From: Paenibacillus hamazuiensis
GTDB taxonomy: Bacteria; Bacillota; Bacilli; Paenibacillales; NBRC-103111
DNA: 64,000 nucleotides
Assembly: GCF_023276405.1 (NCBI RefSeq)
Contig: NZ_JALRMO010000001.1
Location: 6,969,501 to 7,033,500, forward strand
Reading direction: 5' to 3'
The position numbers and the translations under genes were made by a program. Positions 41,559 through 50,806 of the stretch are shown here, one piece after another; position 1 is the first letter of the stretch, and each line of letters begins with the position of its first letter. The notes below the pieces were generated by a model. It worked only from the letters and a program-made list of their open reading frames with translations. It had not been told where the DNA came from and did no database searches.

Positions 41559-44063
41559 ATGCTTGGACTCGTAAAAAAGATATTCGGCGATTCGAATGAA
41601 CGTGAAATTAAACGATATTTAAAAGCGGTCGAACGCATTAATGAATTGGAAAGCTCCGTAGAGCCGTTATCGGACGACGAATTACGGGGGAAAACCGCGG
41701 AATTCCGCGGCCGTTTGGAGAACGGAGAAGAGCTCGACGACCTGCTGGAAGAAGCGTTTGCGGTCGTTCGCGAGGCGTCCAAGCGGGTACTGGGCAAGCG
41801 CCACTATGACGTGCAGCTCGTCGGCGGGATGGTGCTTCACGAGGGACGTATCGCCGAGATGAGAACCGGTGAAGGTAAAACGCTCGTCGGTACGCTGCCG
41901 GTCTATTTGAACGCGCTGACGGGCAAAGGCGTCCACGTGGTGACAGTCAACGATTATTTGGCGCAGCGGGACAGTGCCGAAATGGGACAGATTTACAGCT
42001 TTCTCGGTATGACCGTCGGGCTGAATTTGCCGCAGATGGTGCATCATGAGAAGCAGCAGGCGTATGCGTGCGACATTACGTACGGAACGAATAACGAGTT
42101 CGGGTTCGATTATTTGCGCGATAACATGGTGCTGTATAAAGAGCAGATGGTGCAGCGGCCATTGTACTACGCCGTTATAGACGAAGTGGACTCCGTCCTT
42201 GTCGATGAAGCGAGAACGCCGCTTATCATATCCGGACAAGCCGCCAAATCGACCGAGCTGTATTATGCCGCGGATCGTTTTGTCAGCCGTTTGAAGGAAG
42301 AGGAAGATTACACCGTCGATATCAAGGTACGTTCCGTGGCGTTGACCGAAGCGGGCGTGGCCAAAGCGGAGCAGGCGTTCGGCGTTGAGAACCTCTTCGA
42401 TCATTCGAACGTGACTTTGAACCATCATATTCAGCAGGCGCTGAAGGCGCACGCGATCATGAAGCGGGACGTCGACTATGTAGTGCAGGACGGCGAAATT
42501 ATGATCGTCGACGAATTTACCGGGCGCTTGATGACGGGCCGCCGTTACAGCGAGGGACTCCATCAGGCGATCGAAGCGAAGGAACAGCTGGAAGTTCAGA
42601 ACGAGTCGATGACGCTTGCGACGATTACGTTCCAGAACTATTTCCGGATGTACCGCAAGCTTGCCGGTATGACCGGTACCGCGAAGACGGAAGAGGAAGA
42701 ATTTAAGAAAATTTACGGCCTGGAAGTCATCACGGTACCGACCAACAAGCCGATGATCCGCATCGATATGCCGGATGTCGTTTACAAATCGGTGGGAAGC
42801 AAATTCCGCGCCGTCGTAAATGAAATTGCCGAAAGGCACGCCAAAGGCCAGCCGGTGCTCGTCGGTACGGTATCGATCGAGAACTCCGAGCGGCTGTCGA
42901 GCATGCTGAAGCAAAAAGGCATCAAGCACAAGGTGCTGAACGCCAAATACCACCGGGAGGAAGCGGAAATTATCGCTCAAGCCGGACAGCACGGCGCCGT
43001 CACGATTGCGACCAACATGGCGGGCCGCGGTACCGACATCATGCTGGGGCCTGGGGTGGCGGAGCTCGGCGGCCTGCATATTATAGGTACGGAGCGGCAT
43101 GAAAGCCGCCGGATCGACAACCAGCTGCGCGGACGCGCCGGACGTCAGGGCGACCCGGGCTCGTCGCAGTTTTACTTGTCGCTCGAGGATGAGCTGATGC
43201 GCCGCTTCGGGGCGGAGAACATCATGGGCATGATGGACCGCCTGGGCTTTGAGGAGGACCAGCCGATCGAGAGCAAGCTGATTACGCGGGCGATCGAGTC
43301 GGCGCAGAAGCGGGTGGAAGGCAACAACTTCGACGTGCGGAAGGTGGTCCTGCAGTACGACGACGTGATGAACCAGCAGCGCGAGATCATCTACAAGCAG
43401 CGCCGCGAGGTCATCGAGTCGGAGAACATCAAGGAAATTTCGCTCGGCATGATCAAGCCGGTCATCGAACGGATCGTCGAAGCGCACTGCCCGGACGATC
43501 TGGTGCCGGAAGAATGGGATTTGCAGGCGATAATCGATTATGCGAACGGCACGTTCCTTCATGAAGGCCAGCTGACCTCGGAGGAAATCTGGGGTAAGGA
43601 AAAAGAAGAAATCGTCGAGCATATTTGGCAGCTCGTCCTGCGCCTCTACGAGGAGCGCGAAGCGGCGATCAGTCCCGAATTTATGCGCGAATTCGAAAAG
43701 GTTGTCGTGCTCCGAGCCGTGGACAGCAAATGGATGGACCATATCGATGCGATGGACCATTTGCGCCAAGGTATCCACCTTCGCGCCTACGGCGGAACCG
43801 ATCCGCTGCGCGAATACCAGTTTGAGGGCTTCGAAATGTTTAACGCGATGATTCAAAGCATTCAGGAGGAAGTCGCGACATACATTATGAAGGCGCATGT
43901 GGAAATGAACCTGGAGCGTCAGGCGGTGGCGGAAGGGCAAGCGGTCGATTCGAGCGGAGAGGCGATGCCAAAGAAGCCGGTTCTGGTGCCGGACAAAATC
44001 GGTCGGAACGACGACTGTCCGTGCGGCAGCGGGCTGAAGTTCAAGAACTGCCACGGCAAATAA
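41559..44063 (+). CDS. secA: Preprotein translocase ATPase SecA
   Basis: 834-aa motor that drives proteins through SecYEG. Visible: Walker A region [18 protein letters not shown] (about 97), DEAD-type [20 protein letters not shown] (about 205), the preprotein cross-linking domain, [13 protein letters not shown] (about 370), [12 protein letters not shown] and [20 protein letters not shown], and a C-terminal SEC-C zinc motif [20 protein letters not shown] 41559 behind AGGGGAAGGGG. Length and motifs normal; the long minus-strand open frame across it is a shadow. Confidence 0.98.
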   Translation: MLGLVKKIFGDSNEREIKRYLKAVERINELESSVEPLSDDELRGKTAEFRGRLENGEELDDLLEEAFAVVREASKRVLGKRHYDVQLVGGMVLHEGRIAEMRTGEGKTLVGTLPVYLNALTGKGVHVVTVNDYLAQRDSAEMGQIYSFLGMTVGLNLPQMVHHEKQQAYACDITYGTNNEFGFDYLRDNMVLYKEQMVQRPLYYAVIDEVDSVLVDEARTPLIISGQAAKSTELYYAADRFVSRLKEEEDYTVDIKVRSVALTEAGVAKAEQAFGVENLFDHSNVTLNHHIQQALKAHAIMKRDVDYVVQDGEIMIVDEFTGRLMTGRRYSEGLHQAIEAKEQLEVQNESMTLATITFQNYFRMYRKLAGMTGTAKTEEEEFKKIYGLEVITVPTNKPMIRIDMPDVVYKSVGSKFRAVVNEIAERHAKGQPVLVGTVSIENSERLSSMLKQKGIKHKVLNAKYHREEAEIIAQAGQHGAVTIATNMAGRGTDIMLGPGVAELGGLHIIGTERHESRRIDNQLRGRAGRQGDPGSSQFYLSLEDELMRRFGAENIMGMMDRLGFEEDQPIESKLITRAIESAQKRVEGNNFDVRKVVLQYDDVMNQQREIIYKQRREVIESENIKEISLGMIKPVIERIVEAHCPDDLVPEEWDLQAIIDYANGTFLHEGQLTSEEIWGKEKEEIVEHIWQLVLRLYEEREAAISPEFMREFEKVVVLRAVDSKWMDHIDAMDHLRQGIHLRAYGGTDPLREYQFEGFEMFNAMIQSIQEEVATYIMKAHVEMNLERQAVAEGQAVDSSGEAMPKKPVLVPDKIGRNDDCPCGSGLKFKNCHGK

Positions 44064-44070
44064 GTTTTTT

Positions 44071-44111
44071 AGAAGGGGGCCAGCCAGTCCATGAAGCTGG
44101 TCTTCCTTTTG
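44071..44111 (+). terminator. Weak terminator-like hairpin between secA and prfB
   Basis: GGGGGCCAGC (about 44075-44084) with GCTGGTCTTCC across a loop, several G-T pairs, then TTTT. May only reduce read-through. Confidence 0.4.
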
Positions 44112-44156
44112 TCTATATTTATCCCAACAATATTGCGATAAGGTGTGTGGAAAAAG

Positions 44157-45276
44157 ATGCTGGATCCGGTAGTGAAGCAAAATTTGCGAGAGATGTCGAA
44201 GAAACTCGCAGCCCTCAGGGGGTCTCTTTGACTTAGATTTCAAGCTGGAGCAAATTGCCGATTTTGAGGAAAAAATGACCGCTCCCGATTTTTGGGACGA
44301 CAACGAAAGAGCGCAGAAGCTGATCGGCGAGGCGAACGCGGTCAAGGCCGTCGTGGAGCAGTTTCAGAAGCTGTCCGGCGAATATGACGACCTCGAGGTC
44401 ATGATCGAGCTGATGGAGGAAGAGCAGGACGAGAGCATGGCGGCCGATATCGAGGAAGGCACGAAAGCGCTTGTCAAAAAACTCGAAGACTTCGAGCTGC
44501 AGCTGCTGCTCAATCAGCCGTATGACCGGATGAACGCGTTTCTGGAGCTGCATCCCGGAGCGGGCGGCACCGAGTCCCAGGACTGGGCGGAAATGCTGCT
44601 CCGGATGTACCGGCGCTGGGCCGAGAAGCGGGACTTCAAGGTCGAGCTGATCGACTATTTGCCAGGCGACGAAGCCGGGGTTAAAAGCGTGACGCTGCTG
44701 ATCAAAGGCTACAACGCATACGGCTATCTGAAGGCGGAAAAAGGGGTGCACCGGCTCGTGCGGATTTCCCCGTTTGACGCTTCCGGCAGACGCCACACGT
44801 CGTTCGTATCGTGCGACATTATGCCGGAAATCGATGACGATATTGAAATCGAAATTCGTCCGGAGGACCTGAAGGTCGATACGTACCGTTCCAGCGGCGC
44901 TGGAGGTCAGCACGTCAACAAGACGGAATCGGCCATCCGGATCACCCATATCCCGACAGGGATCGTGGTGGCATGCCAGACGGAACGTTCCCAGATCCAG
45001 AACCGCGACCGCGCGATGAAAATGCTCCGCTCCAAGCTCTACGAGCTGAAAATTGCGGAACATGAGAAGGAGCTGGCCGAACTGCGCGGAGAGCAAAGCG
45101 ACATCGCCTGGGGCAGCCAGATCCGCTCCTATGTGTTTCATCCATACAGCATGGTCAAGGATCACCGGACAAGTGCGGAAACCGGCAATATCGGAGCGGT
45201 GATGGACGGAGATCTCGATATGTTCATCGATGCGTATTTGAGATGGCAGATCAAGGGGCAAGGACAGGAACAATAA
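44157..45276 (+). CDS. prfB: Peptide chain release factor 2 (programmed +1 frameshift)
   Basis: RF2 ends translation at UGA and UAA. Frame 1 runs ATG 44157 to CTT TGA (44226-44231), encoding [20 protein letters not shown] and RGSL; skipping one base continues from GAC 44230 ([20 protein letters not shown]) to 45276, 372 aa in total. The catalytic [16 protein letters not shown] (GGQ) and the stop-recognition region [13 protein letters not shown] (SPF) are intact. The frame-shift site is annotated separately. Follows secA as in B. subtilis. Confidence 0.97.
44214..44232 (+). other. prfB programmed +1 frameshift site
   Basis: CTC AGG GGG TCT CTT TGA C: a Shine-Dalgarno-like AGGGGG directly upstream of the slippery CTT and the in-frame TGA followed by C is the canonical RF2 autoregulatory site. 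Low RF2 lets the ribosome shift and make more RF2. Confidence 0.97.
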
Positions 45277-45311
45277 ACCAACCCGGATAAATAAATCCAT
45301 GACGACAAGCC

Positions 45312-45360
45312 CATCCTATTCTTAAGCGAAATCAAGCGGCGGAATAGGATGTTTTTCTTT
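45312..45360 (+). terminator. Terminator of prfB
   Basis: CATCCTATTC (45312-45321) with GAATAGGATG (45342-45351) followed by TTTTTCTTT; perfect 10-bp stem. Confidence 0.85.
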
Positions 45361-45379
45361 CACGTCAGGGGGGATGAGG

Positions 45380-46246
45380 GTGGGCAAAAACCGCAGAACG
45401 GCTCGTCCGATGCGCAAGTGGAGCGAGTATGGATTGCTGCTCATGGGATCGCTGCTGATTGCCGTAAGCTTCAATATGTTCCTGAGTCCTAACCAGGTTG
45501 CCTCCGGCGGCGTTTCCGGCATTTCGATTATTATTAACCAATTGTTCGGCATCGAACCGGCGTTGACCCAATGGGCGCTCAATATTCCGCTGTTTATTGC
45601 GGGAACCTGGCTGCTTGGCGGGCAGTTCGGATTGAAGACGGCGGTCGGCTCCGTCGTTCTTCCTCTTTTCGTGCTGCTCACCAAAGGACTTCCCTCTCCA
45701 ACGCAAAACGTGCTGCTGGCCAGCATTTACGGGGGCATTTTGATCGGCGTGGGGCTCGGCATCGTGTTCCGCGGACGCGGGTCGACCGGAGGGCTGGATC
45801 TGGCGGCGCAAATTATTCATAAATATACGGGCCTCAGCCTGGGGCTGTCCGTGGCGATGCTGGACGGTCTGGTCATCCTTTCCGCAGGGCTCGTTTTTTC
45901 GGCGGAAAAGGCGCTTTACGCACTGATCGGCCTTTATGTAACGAGCAAAACGATCAATGTCGTGCAGATCGGCTTCAGCTACTCGAAAGTCGCTTTTATC
46001 ATTTCGAAAAATACGGATGCCATCCATGAAGCGATTTTGCACGAGCTGGACCGCGGCTTAACCCGGCTGAAAGGAACCGGTGGCTACACCGGCGAAGAGC
46101 GCACCGTGCTGATGGTGGTCGTCAACCAAGCTGAGGTAAGCAAGCTGAAGGATCTCGTGAAAGCCAGCGATCCAGGCGCCTTCGTCATCCTGAGCGATAC
46201 GAACGAAGTGCTCGGGGAAGGCTTTAAGCTTCACGGGCCGGTGTGA
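45380..46246 (+). CDS. YitT-family membrane protein (DUF161/DUF2179)
   Basis: 288 aa. The first 200 residues carry about five hydrophobic segments (GLLLMGSLLIAVSFNMFL, ILIGVGLGIVFRGRG) with the family motif NQVASGGVSGISII and GRGSTGGLDLAAQII; the last 80 residues are the cytoplasmic DUF2179 domain (RGLTRLKGTGGYTGEERTVL). GTG 45380 lies 6 nt after the AGGGGGG site; ATG 45374 would be directly adjacent to it. B. subtilis has a YitT paralogue (YvjA) in this neighbourhood. Function unknown; possibly transport. Confidence 0.88.
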   Translation: MGKNRRTARPMRKWSEYGLLLMGSLLIAVSFNMFLSPNQVASGGVSGISIIINQLFGIEPALTQWALNIPLFIAGTWLLGGQFGLKTAVGSVVLPLFVLLTKGLPSPTQNVLLASIYGGILIGVGLGIVFRGRGSTGGLDLAAQIIHKYTGLSLGLSVAMLDGLVILSAGLVFSAEKALYALIGLYVTSKTINVVQIGFSYSKVAFIISKNTDAIHEAILHELDRGLTRLKGTGGYTGEERTVLMVVVNQAEVSKLKDLVKASDPGAFVILSDTNEVLGEGFKLHGPV

Positions 46247-46375
46247 GTAAAGCAAGGCGGTCTCGCTGTGGTGAAGGTCAGGCGTCGGTGCGACAGCCTT
46301 GGGGTACGAATGAGGCTTTAAGCTCATGTACAAGCAGGATGGTTTTACGACACTGCTTTGGTGCGGGTTTGTGAA
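46247..46375. other. Non-coding stretch after yitT leading into structured repeat A
   Basis: About 130 bp of moderately GC-rich sequence without a convincing gene. A small TGAG/CTCA hairpin is possible near 46310-46326. It could be an extension of the structured repeat that follows, but the other two copies do not share it. Confidence 0.4.
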
Positions 46376-46652
46376 GCGCGGCGTGCATAGGATTTGCGCC
46401 AGCAAATCCATGCACAACAGGCGCGGGTACGAGGCATAAAGAAGCTCCCAACGGCATCGCTACATAAGTACAGCGTGTCGGGGCATAGGCTTTCACCCGA
46501 AGGCAAAAAAGCCATGCCCCGACAAACGCGAACCAGAAGCGAGCAGTCACTCCCGGCTGGCGGGTCCAGGGCGCCCGAGCGCCTTAAGGGCTTTGCGGAG
46601 CAAAGCCGGCTTCGGAAGCCCGGGGTCCCCCCCCTTGGGGGATTTGATGGGA
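46376..46652 (+). repeat. Structured intergenic repeat, copy A
   Basis: First of three related intergenic elements (others at 56926-57520 and 60885-61121). Order: hairpin 1, GTGCATAGGATTTGC-GCCA-GCAAATCCATGCAC (46383-46415); linker with AAGTACAGCG; hairpin 2, TGTCGGGGCAT...ATGCCCCGACA (46476-46524) with ACCCGAAGG in its loop; AACGCGAACCAGAAGCGAGC; GGGCGCCCGAGCGCC; an extra GGGCTTTGCGGAGCAAAGCC hairpin; and a terminal C-run/G-run hairpin before GGGGGATTT. Loops and linkers are shared between copies, stems differ but still pair. Confidence 0.85.
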
Positions 46653-46699
46653 AAATAACGTTTAGCTCGAGGTCACTTCGAAGAGAAAATGGATTGAAA

Positions 46700-48174
46700 T
46701 GAGGTCAAAAGCCGAAAAAAGGCAATAGGATGCCCGGTCCCCATAATGAATATTTTTTAAAAGAGCCTAACTGGTTGAGGGAAGTTCGTCTACTTTTTGT
46801 ATCGAGTAACCTAATTTTTGTAGCCTACGAATCATTAGCTCTTCCTTGGAAATGCTTCGTCGTTTCTCTAAATAGTCCGCACCAAGTTCTTTGTACGGTT
46901 CGTTCTTCAATAGGATGTGGTACGCAATGACTAGAATCTTATGGGCGATCGCAATGACAGCCTTGTTTTTCCCGCGCCGACTTGTAATGGACCAGAACTT
47001 TGCACCTAAGTAGGATTTCGTGTTGCTGGCGGCCCAGGCTGCTTCTGTGAGAGCAGACTTAAGAATTTTATCGCCTTTGGTTATGGTAGTACTTTTTTTT
47101 TACCGGCACTCTCATTATTGCCCGGACTAAGCCCTGCCCAAGAAGATAGGTGCATCTCCGTGGGAAATACAGACATATCCGTTCCCAGTTCAGCCAAGAT
47201 GATCTTGGCGGTATGCTCGCCAACACCAGGAATACTATCCAATAGCTCTAATTGCCGCTGATACGGTGCGAAGTATACTTCCATGTCGGCCTCTAACTCA
47301 GCGATGGATTGTTCGAGAAATTCGAGATGTTTGAGCGATCTAGCGATCATGGAACGATGGTGTTTGGTGACGCGACCATTGAGAGCAGAAACGAGTTGCG
47401 GAATCTTGGAGCGCAGAGAGGCTTTGGCAAGATCGGCGATTTGCGCGGGTTCAATAACTTCGCCATTCACAAGAGCTTGAAGCATGAGACGGCCGGAAAC
47501 GCCAAAAACATCGCTCATAAAGGTGGAGAGCTTAATGTTAGCCATCTCGAGAACCTTCAAGATGCGGTTTCTTTCGGCGGTAGCGTGCCCAACGAGTTTT
47601 TTGCGGTATCTCGTCAAATCTCGCAATTCGCGGATTTCCACAGGAGGCACAAAGCTGCCGCGGATTAAATCGCACCGATGAAGTTCTGCGATCCATTGGG
47701 CATCTTTCATATCGGTTTTACGGCCTTTGATGGCTTTAATATGGGCAGCGTTGGCCAGAGTGATGGTGCAAGAAGCTTCAAGTACATTGTAAACAGGTTG
47801 CCAGAAGATGCCGGTGCTTTCCATGGCGATCTCTGTGCATCCTTCTTCAGTGAGCCAGTCGGCTAGTTCGAGCAGGCCGGAGAGTACCGTAGAAAACTCC
47901 CGAATCACTTTCGTCGGCTTTTGATGAAGAGGGCCTTTTAACAAGCAAACAACAACGTTGGCCTGATGAACATCGAGGCCGGCGCAGCAAGTACGAATCG
48001 CATCCAAATAGATCATCCTTTCTACACAGGCTACCAACACCCTCCCAGACCGAAATTTGATGGGTGTGCTCGTGGCGACAAAGATTTGTTCTCAGGGTGT
48101 GGTAAGTCAGTTTAGGGGGCGAGGTCGTACACTCAAAATCCCGGCGACTTACCTGCACTGTGTAGTAAAAAGAA
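46700..48174 (-). mobile_element. IS110-family insertion element (ends approximate)
   Basis: The element consists of the transposase plus non-coding flanks. IS110 elements lack clear inverted repeats and target duplications, so limits are estimated from the coding frame and from the point where host structures begin (repeat A on the left, inverted repeat at 48175 on the right). The roughly 130 bp upstream of the transposase (48041-48174, minus strand) corresponds to the region that encodes the bridge RNA in IS110-group elements; no RNA structure could be verified here. Confidence 0.6.
46767..48040 (-). pseudogene. IS110-family transposase (frameshifted at an A9 run)
   Basis: IS110 DEDD-type transposase. 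N-terminal RuvC-like part: CCAGLDVHQANVVVCLL, IAMESTGIFWQPVYNVL, IKGRKTDMKDAQWIAEL; C-terminal Transposase_20 domain: LELLDSIPGVGEHTAKIIL and MHLSSWAGLSPGNNESAGKK. At 47092-47100 a run of nine A (minus strand) ends the frame as KKKVLP-stop; re-reading one base continues as STTITKGDKILKSALTEAAW and runs on to TAG at 46767-46769, restoring a product of about 424 aa, normal for the family. Start probably GTG/TTG near 48040 (GGGAGGG adjacent) or ATG 48016. Either a disabling indel or a slippage-dependent gene. Confidence 0.85.
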
Positions 48175-48205
48175 TTCACGGTTTAAACAGAGTTTAAACC
48201 GTGAA
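48175..48205. repeat. Perfect 14-bp inverted repeat at the IS110 / argC boundary
   Basis: TTCACGGTTTAAAC (48175-48188), loop AGA, GTTTAAACCGTGAA (48192-48205). On the minus strand it is followed by TTCTTTTTAC, so it could act as a terminator that shields the IS from outside transcription, or mark the IS end. Confidence 0.7.
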
Positions 48206-48267
48206 CCGCTCGAACATTTTCATATCTTATTGTGACGCTCTGTCATCTTGTTTAGGGGGAAAAAGTC

Positions 48268-48303
48268 ATTGAATTATTATTCCAACGACTGTATAATAAT
48301 ACA
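48268..48303 (+). promoter_or_regulatory. arg operon promoter overlapped by two ARG boxes
   Basis: Promoter TTGAAT (48269-48274), 17-nt spacer, TATAAT (48292-48297). ARG box 1 TGAATTATTATTCCA (48270-48284) covers the -35; ARG box 2 TGTATAATAATACA (48290-48303) covers the -10. Both fit the ArgR/AhrC pattern of A/T-rich palindromes with TGNAT...ATNCA arms, 20 bp apart. Arginine-dependent repression of argC is strongly implied. Confidence 0.85.
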
Positions 48304-48335
48304 TAGTTTTTCGTATGATTCGGGAGGGGAACGGT

Positions 48336-49385
48336 ATGTCTCAACAGTTGCGCGCGGCGATCGTCGGATCGACGGGATATGGCGGAGTGGAGCTGATTCG
48401 GCTGCTTTTGACGCATCCGAAGGTGACGATCACATCGGTGGTATCGTCATCCAGCGCAGGAACTCCGATTGCGGACGGGTATCCGCATTTGAATCAAATT
48501 TTGCTGGATCATTTGGATGGCGTCGACGTGGAGCTGATGCGGCAAAAGGCGGATGTCGTCTTTCTCGCCACGCCGCATGGCGTCAGCACGGAGCTCGCTC
48601 CGAAGCTGGTCGATGCCGGACTGAAAGTGATAGATATTTCGGGAGATTTCCGTTTGAAAAATGCGGAGGTCCATGAAAAATGGTACAAACATAAGCCGGC
48701 GGCCGCTTCCTATGTGGAAAAGGCGGTTTACGGCTTGTCCGAAGTATTCGGCGACGAGGTGCGCGGCGCGGATTTCGTATCGAACCCGGGCTGCTATCCG
48801 ACAGCTACGTCGCTCGGTCTCGTGCCGATCGTCAAAGCGGGCTGGATCGATCCGAAATCGATCATCGTGGATGCCAAATCCGGCGTTTCCGGCGCGGGAC
48901 GCGGACTCAGCCTGCTTGTGCATTATTCGGAGATCAACGAAAACTTCCTGGCGTACAAAGTGAACAAACACCAGCATACGCCGGAGATCGAACAAACGCT
49001 GAGCCGCATCGCGGGCGAAGATATCGTGATGACGTTCACGACGCATTTGGTTCCGATGACGCGGGGCATTCTCAGCACGATCTACGTGAACATGAAGGAG
49101 CGGCACTCCGAAGATGAAGTGATCGAATTGTACCGCCAGTATTACGAAGGGCGTCCGTTCGTGCGGATTCGGCCGAAGGGCAAGTACCCGGCGACGAAGG
49201 AAGTATGGGGCTCGAACTACTGCGATATCGGCTTCTCGCTCGATGAGCGGACGGGACGGCTGACGATCATCTCCGTAATCGACAACTTGATGAAGGGCGC
49301 GGCCGGGCAGGCCGTGCAAAACTTGAATTTAATGATGGGCTGGGACGAAACGGAAGGGCTGAAGTTGACCCCGGTATATCCATAA
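48336..49385 (+). CDS. argC: N-acetyl-gamma-glutamyl-phosphate reductase
   Basis: Third step of arginine synthesis, NADPH-dependent reduction of N-acetylglutamyl phosphate. 349 aa; ATG 48336 behind GGGAGGGG. Motifs: RAAIVGSTGYGGVELIRLL (cofactor), FLATPHGVSTELAP, ISGDFRL, the catalytic Cys153 in FVSNPGCYPTATSLGL, KSGVSGAGRG and HQHTPEIEQ. First gene of the arg cluster, directly behind the ArgR-controlled promoter. Confidence 0.97.
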   Translation: MSQQLRAAIVGSTGYGGVELIRLLLTHPKVTITSVVSSSSAGTPIADGYPHLNQILLDHLDGVDVELMRQKADVVFLATPHGVSTELAPKLVDAGLKVIDISGDFRLKNAEVHEKWYKHKPAAASYVEKAVYGLSEVFGDEVRGADFVSNPGCYPTATSLGLVPIVKAGWIDPKSIIVDAKSGVSGAGRGLSLLVHYSEINENFLAYKVNKHQHTPEIEQTLSRIAGEDIVMTFTTHLVPMTRGILSTIYVNMKERHSEDEVIELYRQYYEGRPFVRIRPKGKYPATKEVWGSNYCDIGFSLDERTGRLTIISVIDNLMKGAAGQAVQNLNLMMGWDETEGLKLTPVYP

Positions 49386-49422
49386 TCGGTCGGCGCAAAA
49401 CCATGGGAGGGAGACAAACAAG

Positions 49423-50643
49423 GTGAGCAAGCAGTTTACGGTAGTGGAAGGCGGTTCGGTCACGACGCCGAAAGGGTTTAAGGCAGGCGGACTGCACTGC
49501 GGACTGAAAAAAACGGAGCGCCATGACCTCGGCGTCATCGTTTGCGAGGTGCCGGCAGCGGCGGCCGGCGTTTACACGCTCAACGCATTTCAAGCGGCGC
49601 CGCTGCGCGTGACGCAGGAAAGCATCGCCGCAAGCGGCAAGCTGCAGGCGATGCTCGTCAACAGCGGCAACGCCAACGCGTGCACGGGCAAGCAGGGCGA
49701 AGACGACGCCCGGGCGATGCGCGCCGCCTGTGCCAAGGCGTTCGGCGTCGCGGAGCACCACGTCGGCGTGACGTCGACCGGGGTGATCGGCGAGCTGCTG
49801 CCGATGGGCAAGGTGACGGCCGGCATCGAGCGGCTGCCGGAGCATGTAAGTGAAGCCGGCGGGGACGACTTCAGCCAGGCGATTTTGACGACAGACCTCG
49901 TGAAGAAAGAAACGTGCGTGAGCCTGACCGTAGGCGGCAAAACGGTACATATCGCGGGAGCGGCCAAAGGCTCGGGCATGATTCATCCGAATATGGCGAC
50001 GATGCTCGGGTTTATTACGACGGACGCGAACATCGACAGCGCGAACCTGCAAAAGCTGCTGAGCGGCGTGACCGATTCCACGTTCAACATGATCACCGTG
50101 GACGGCGACACAAGCACGAACGATATGGTTGTGGCGATGGCGAGCGGTTTTGCCGGGAACGACCCGCTGACGTCGGCTCATCCGGACTGGGCGGCTTACG
50201 AGTCTGCGTTCCAATATGTCGCGGAGTACTTGGCGAAAGCGATCGCCCGCGACGGCGAAGGCGCGACGAAGCTGATTGAGGTGACCGTGGTCGGCGCCGT
50301 GTCCGACGATGCGGCCAAGGCGATCGCCAAGACGGTTATCGGCTCAAGCCTCGTAAAATCAGCCTGCTTCGGCGCCGATGCCAACTGGGGCCGCATCATC
50401 GCGGCGGTTGGCCGTGCCGGACAGCCTGTGAACACCGAGACGGTGGATATCCGGCTCGGAGATATCGTGACGCTGGAGCAGTCGCGACCGGTGAAGTTCG
50501 ACGAAGAAAAGGCCGCAGAATACTTGAAGGGCGACTTCGTCCACATTCATGTGAATTTGAACATGGGTTCGGGCAAAGCGACCGGCTGGGGCTGCGACCT
50601 GACTTACGACTATGTCCGCATTAATGCGGCATACCGGACGTAA
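49423..50643 (+). CDS. argJ: Bifunctional ornithine acetyltransferase / N-acetylglutamate synthase
   Basis: Recycles the acetyl group from N-acetylornithine to glutamate. 406 aa. The self-cleavage site is visible in KGSGMIHPNMATMLGFI with the nucleophile Thr193 (cut before it). GFKAGGLHCGLKK, LVNSGNANACTGKQG and TVDGDTSTNDM are conserved. GTG 49423 follows GGGAGGGAG. The argJ presence means a separate argE/argA is not required. Confidence 0.97.
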   Translation: MSKQFTVVEGGSVTTPKGFKAGGLHCGLKKTERHDLGVIVCEVPAAAAGVYTLNAFQAAPLRVTQESIAASGKLQAMLVNSGNANACTGKQGEDDARAMRAACAKAFGVAEHHVGVTSTGVIGELLPMGKVTAGIERLPEHVSEAGGDDFSQAILTTDLVKKETCVSLTVGGKTVHIAGAAKGSGMIHPNMATMLGFITTDANIDSANLQKLLSGVTDSTFNMITVDGDTSTNDMVVAMASGFAGNDPLTSAHPDWAAYESAFQYVAEYLAKAIARDGEGATKLIEVTVVGAVSDDAAKAIAKTVIGSSLVKSACFGADANWGRIIAAVGRAGQPVNTETVDIRLGDIVTLEQSRPVKFDEEKAAEYLKGDFVHIHVNLNMGSGKATGWGCDLTYDYVRINAAYRT

Positions 50644-50806
50644 CGGACATAACAATCGGAATAAGCCGCGATCGATTCAGATAGATATAAAAATCCGGGC
50701 TGGCGGCAGCCGGGTACGATCCTCACCCGGGACAGGGAAAGGAACGGAGAGGTACCTGCTGCGGGAAATAGCTTAGCTCCGGGTCAGCCAAAGGGGAAAC
50801 GAACGG

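Noticed and set aside
44226-44232. In-frame stop in prfB as a nonsense mutation
   Set aside because: The context AGGGGG-TCT-CTT-TGA-C is the conserved RF2 frameshift site, so the gene is intact.
41682-44345. Very long minus-strand open frame (over 880 codons) across secA and prfB
   Set aside because: It lies exactly antisense to conserved secA/prfB coding sequence, has low-complexity His/Arg/Leu-rich translation and no ribosome site; it is a shadow from GC-rich codon use.
46394-46702. Short plus-strand frames within the structured repeats (46394-46702, 56946-57149, 62188-62373) as small proteins
   Set aside because: Those in the repeats are dictated by hairpin sequence, differ between copies in frame and lack ribosome sites; the last is inside the M23 gene in another frame.
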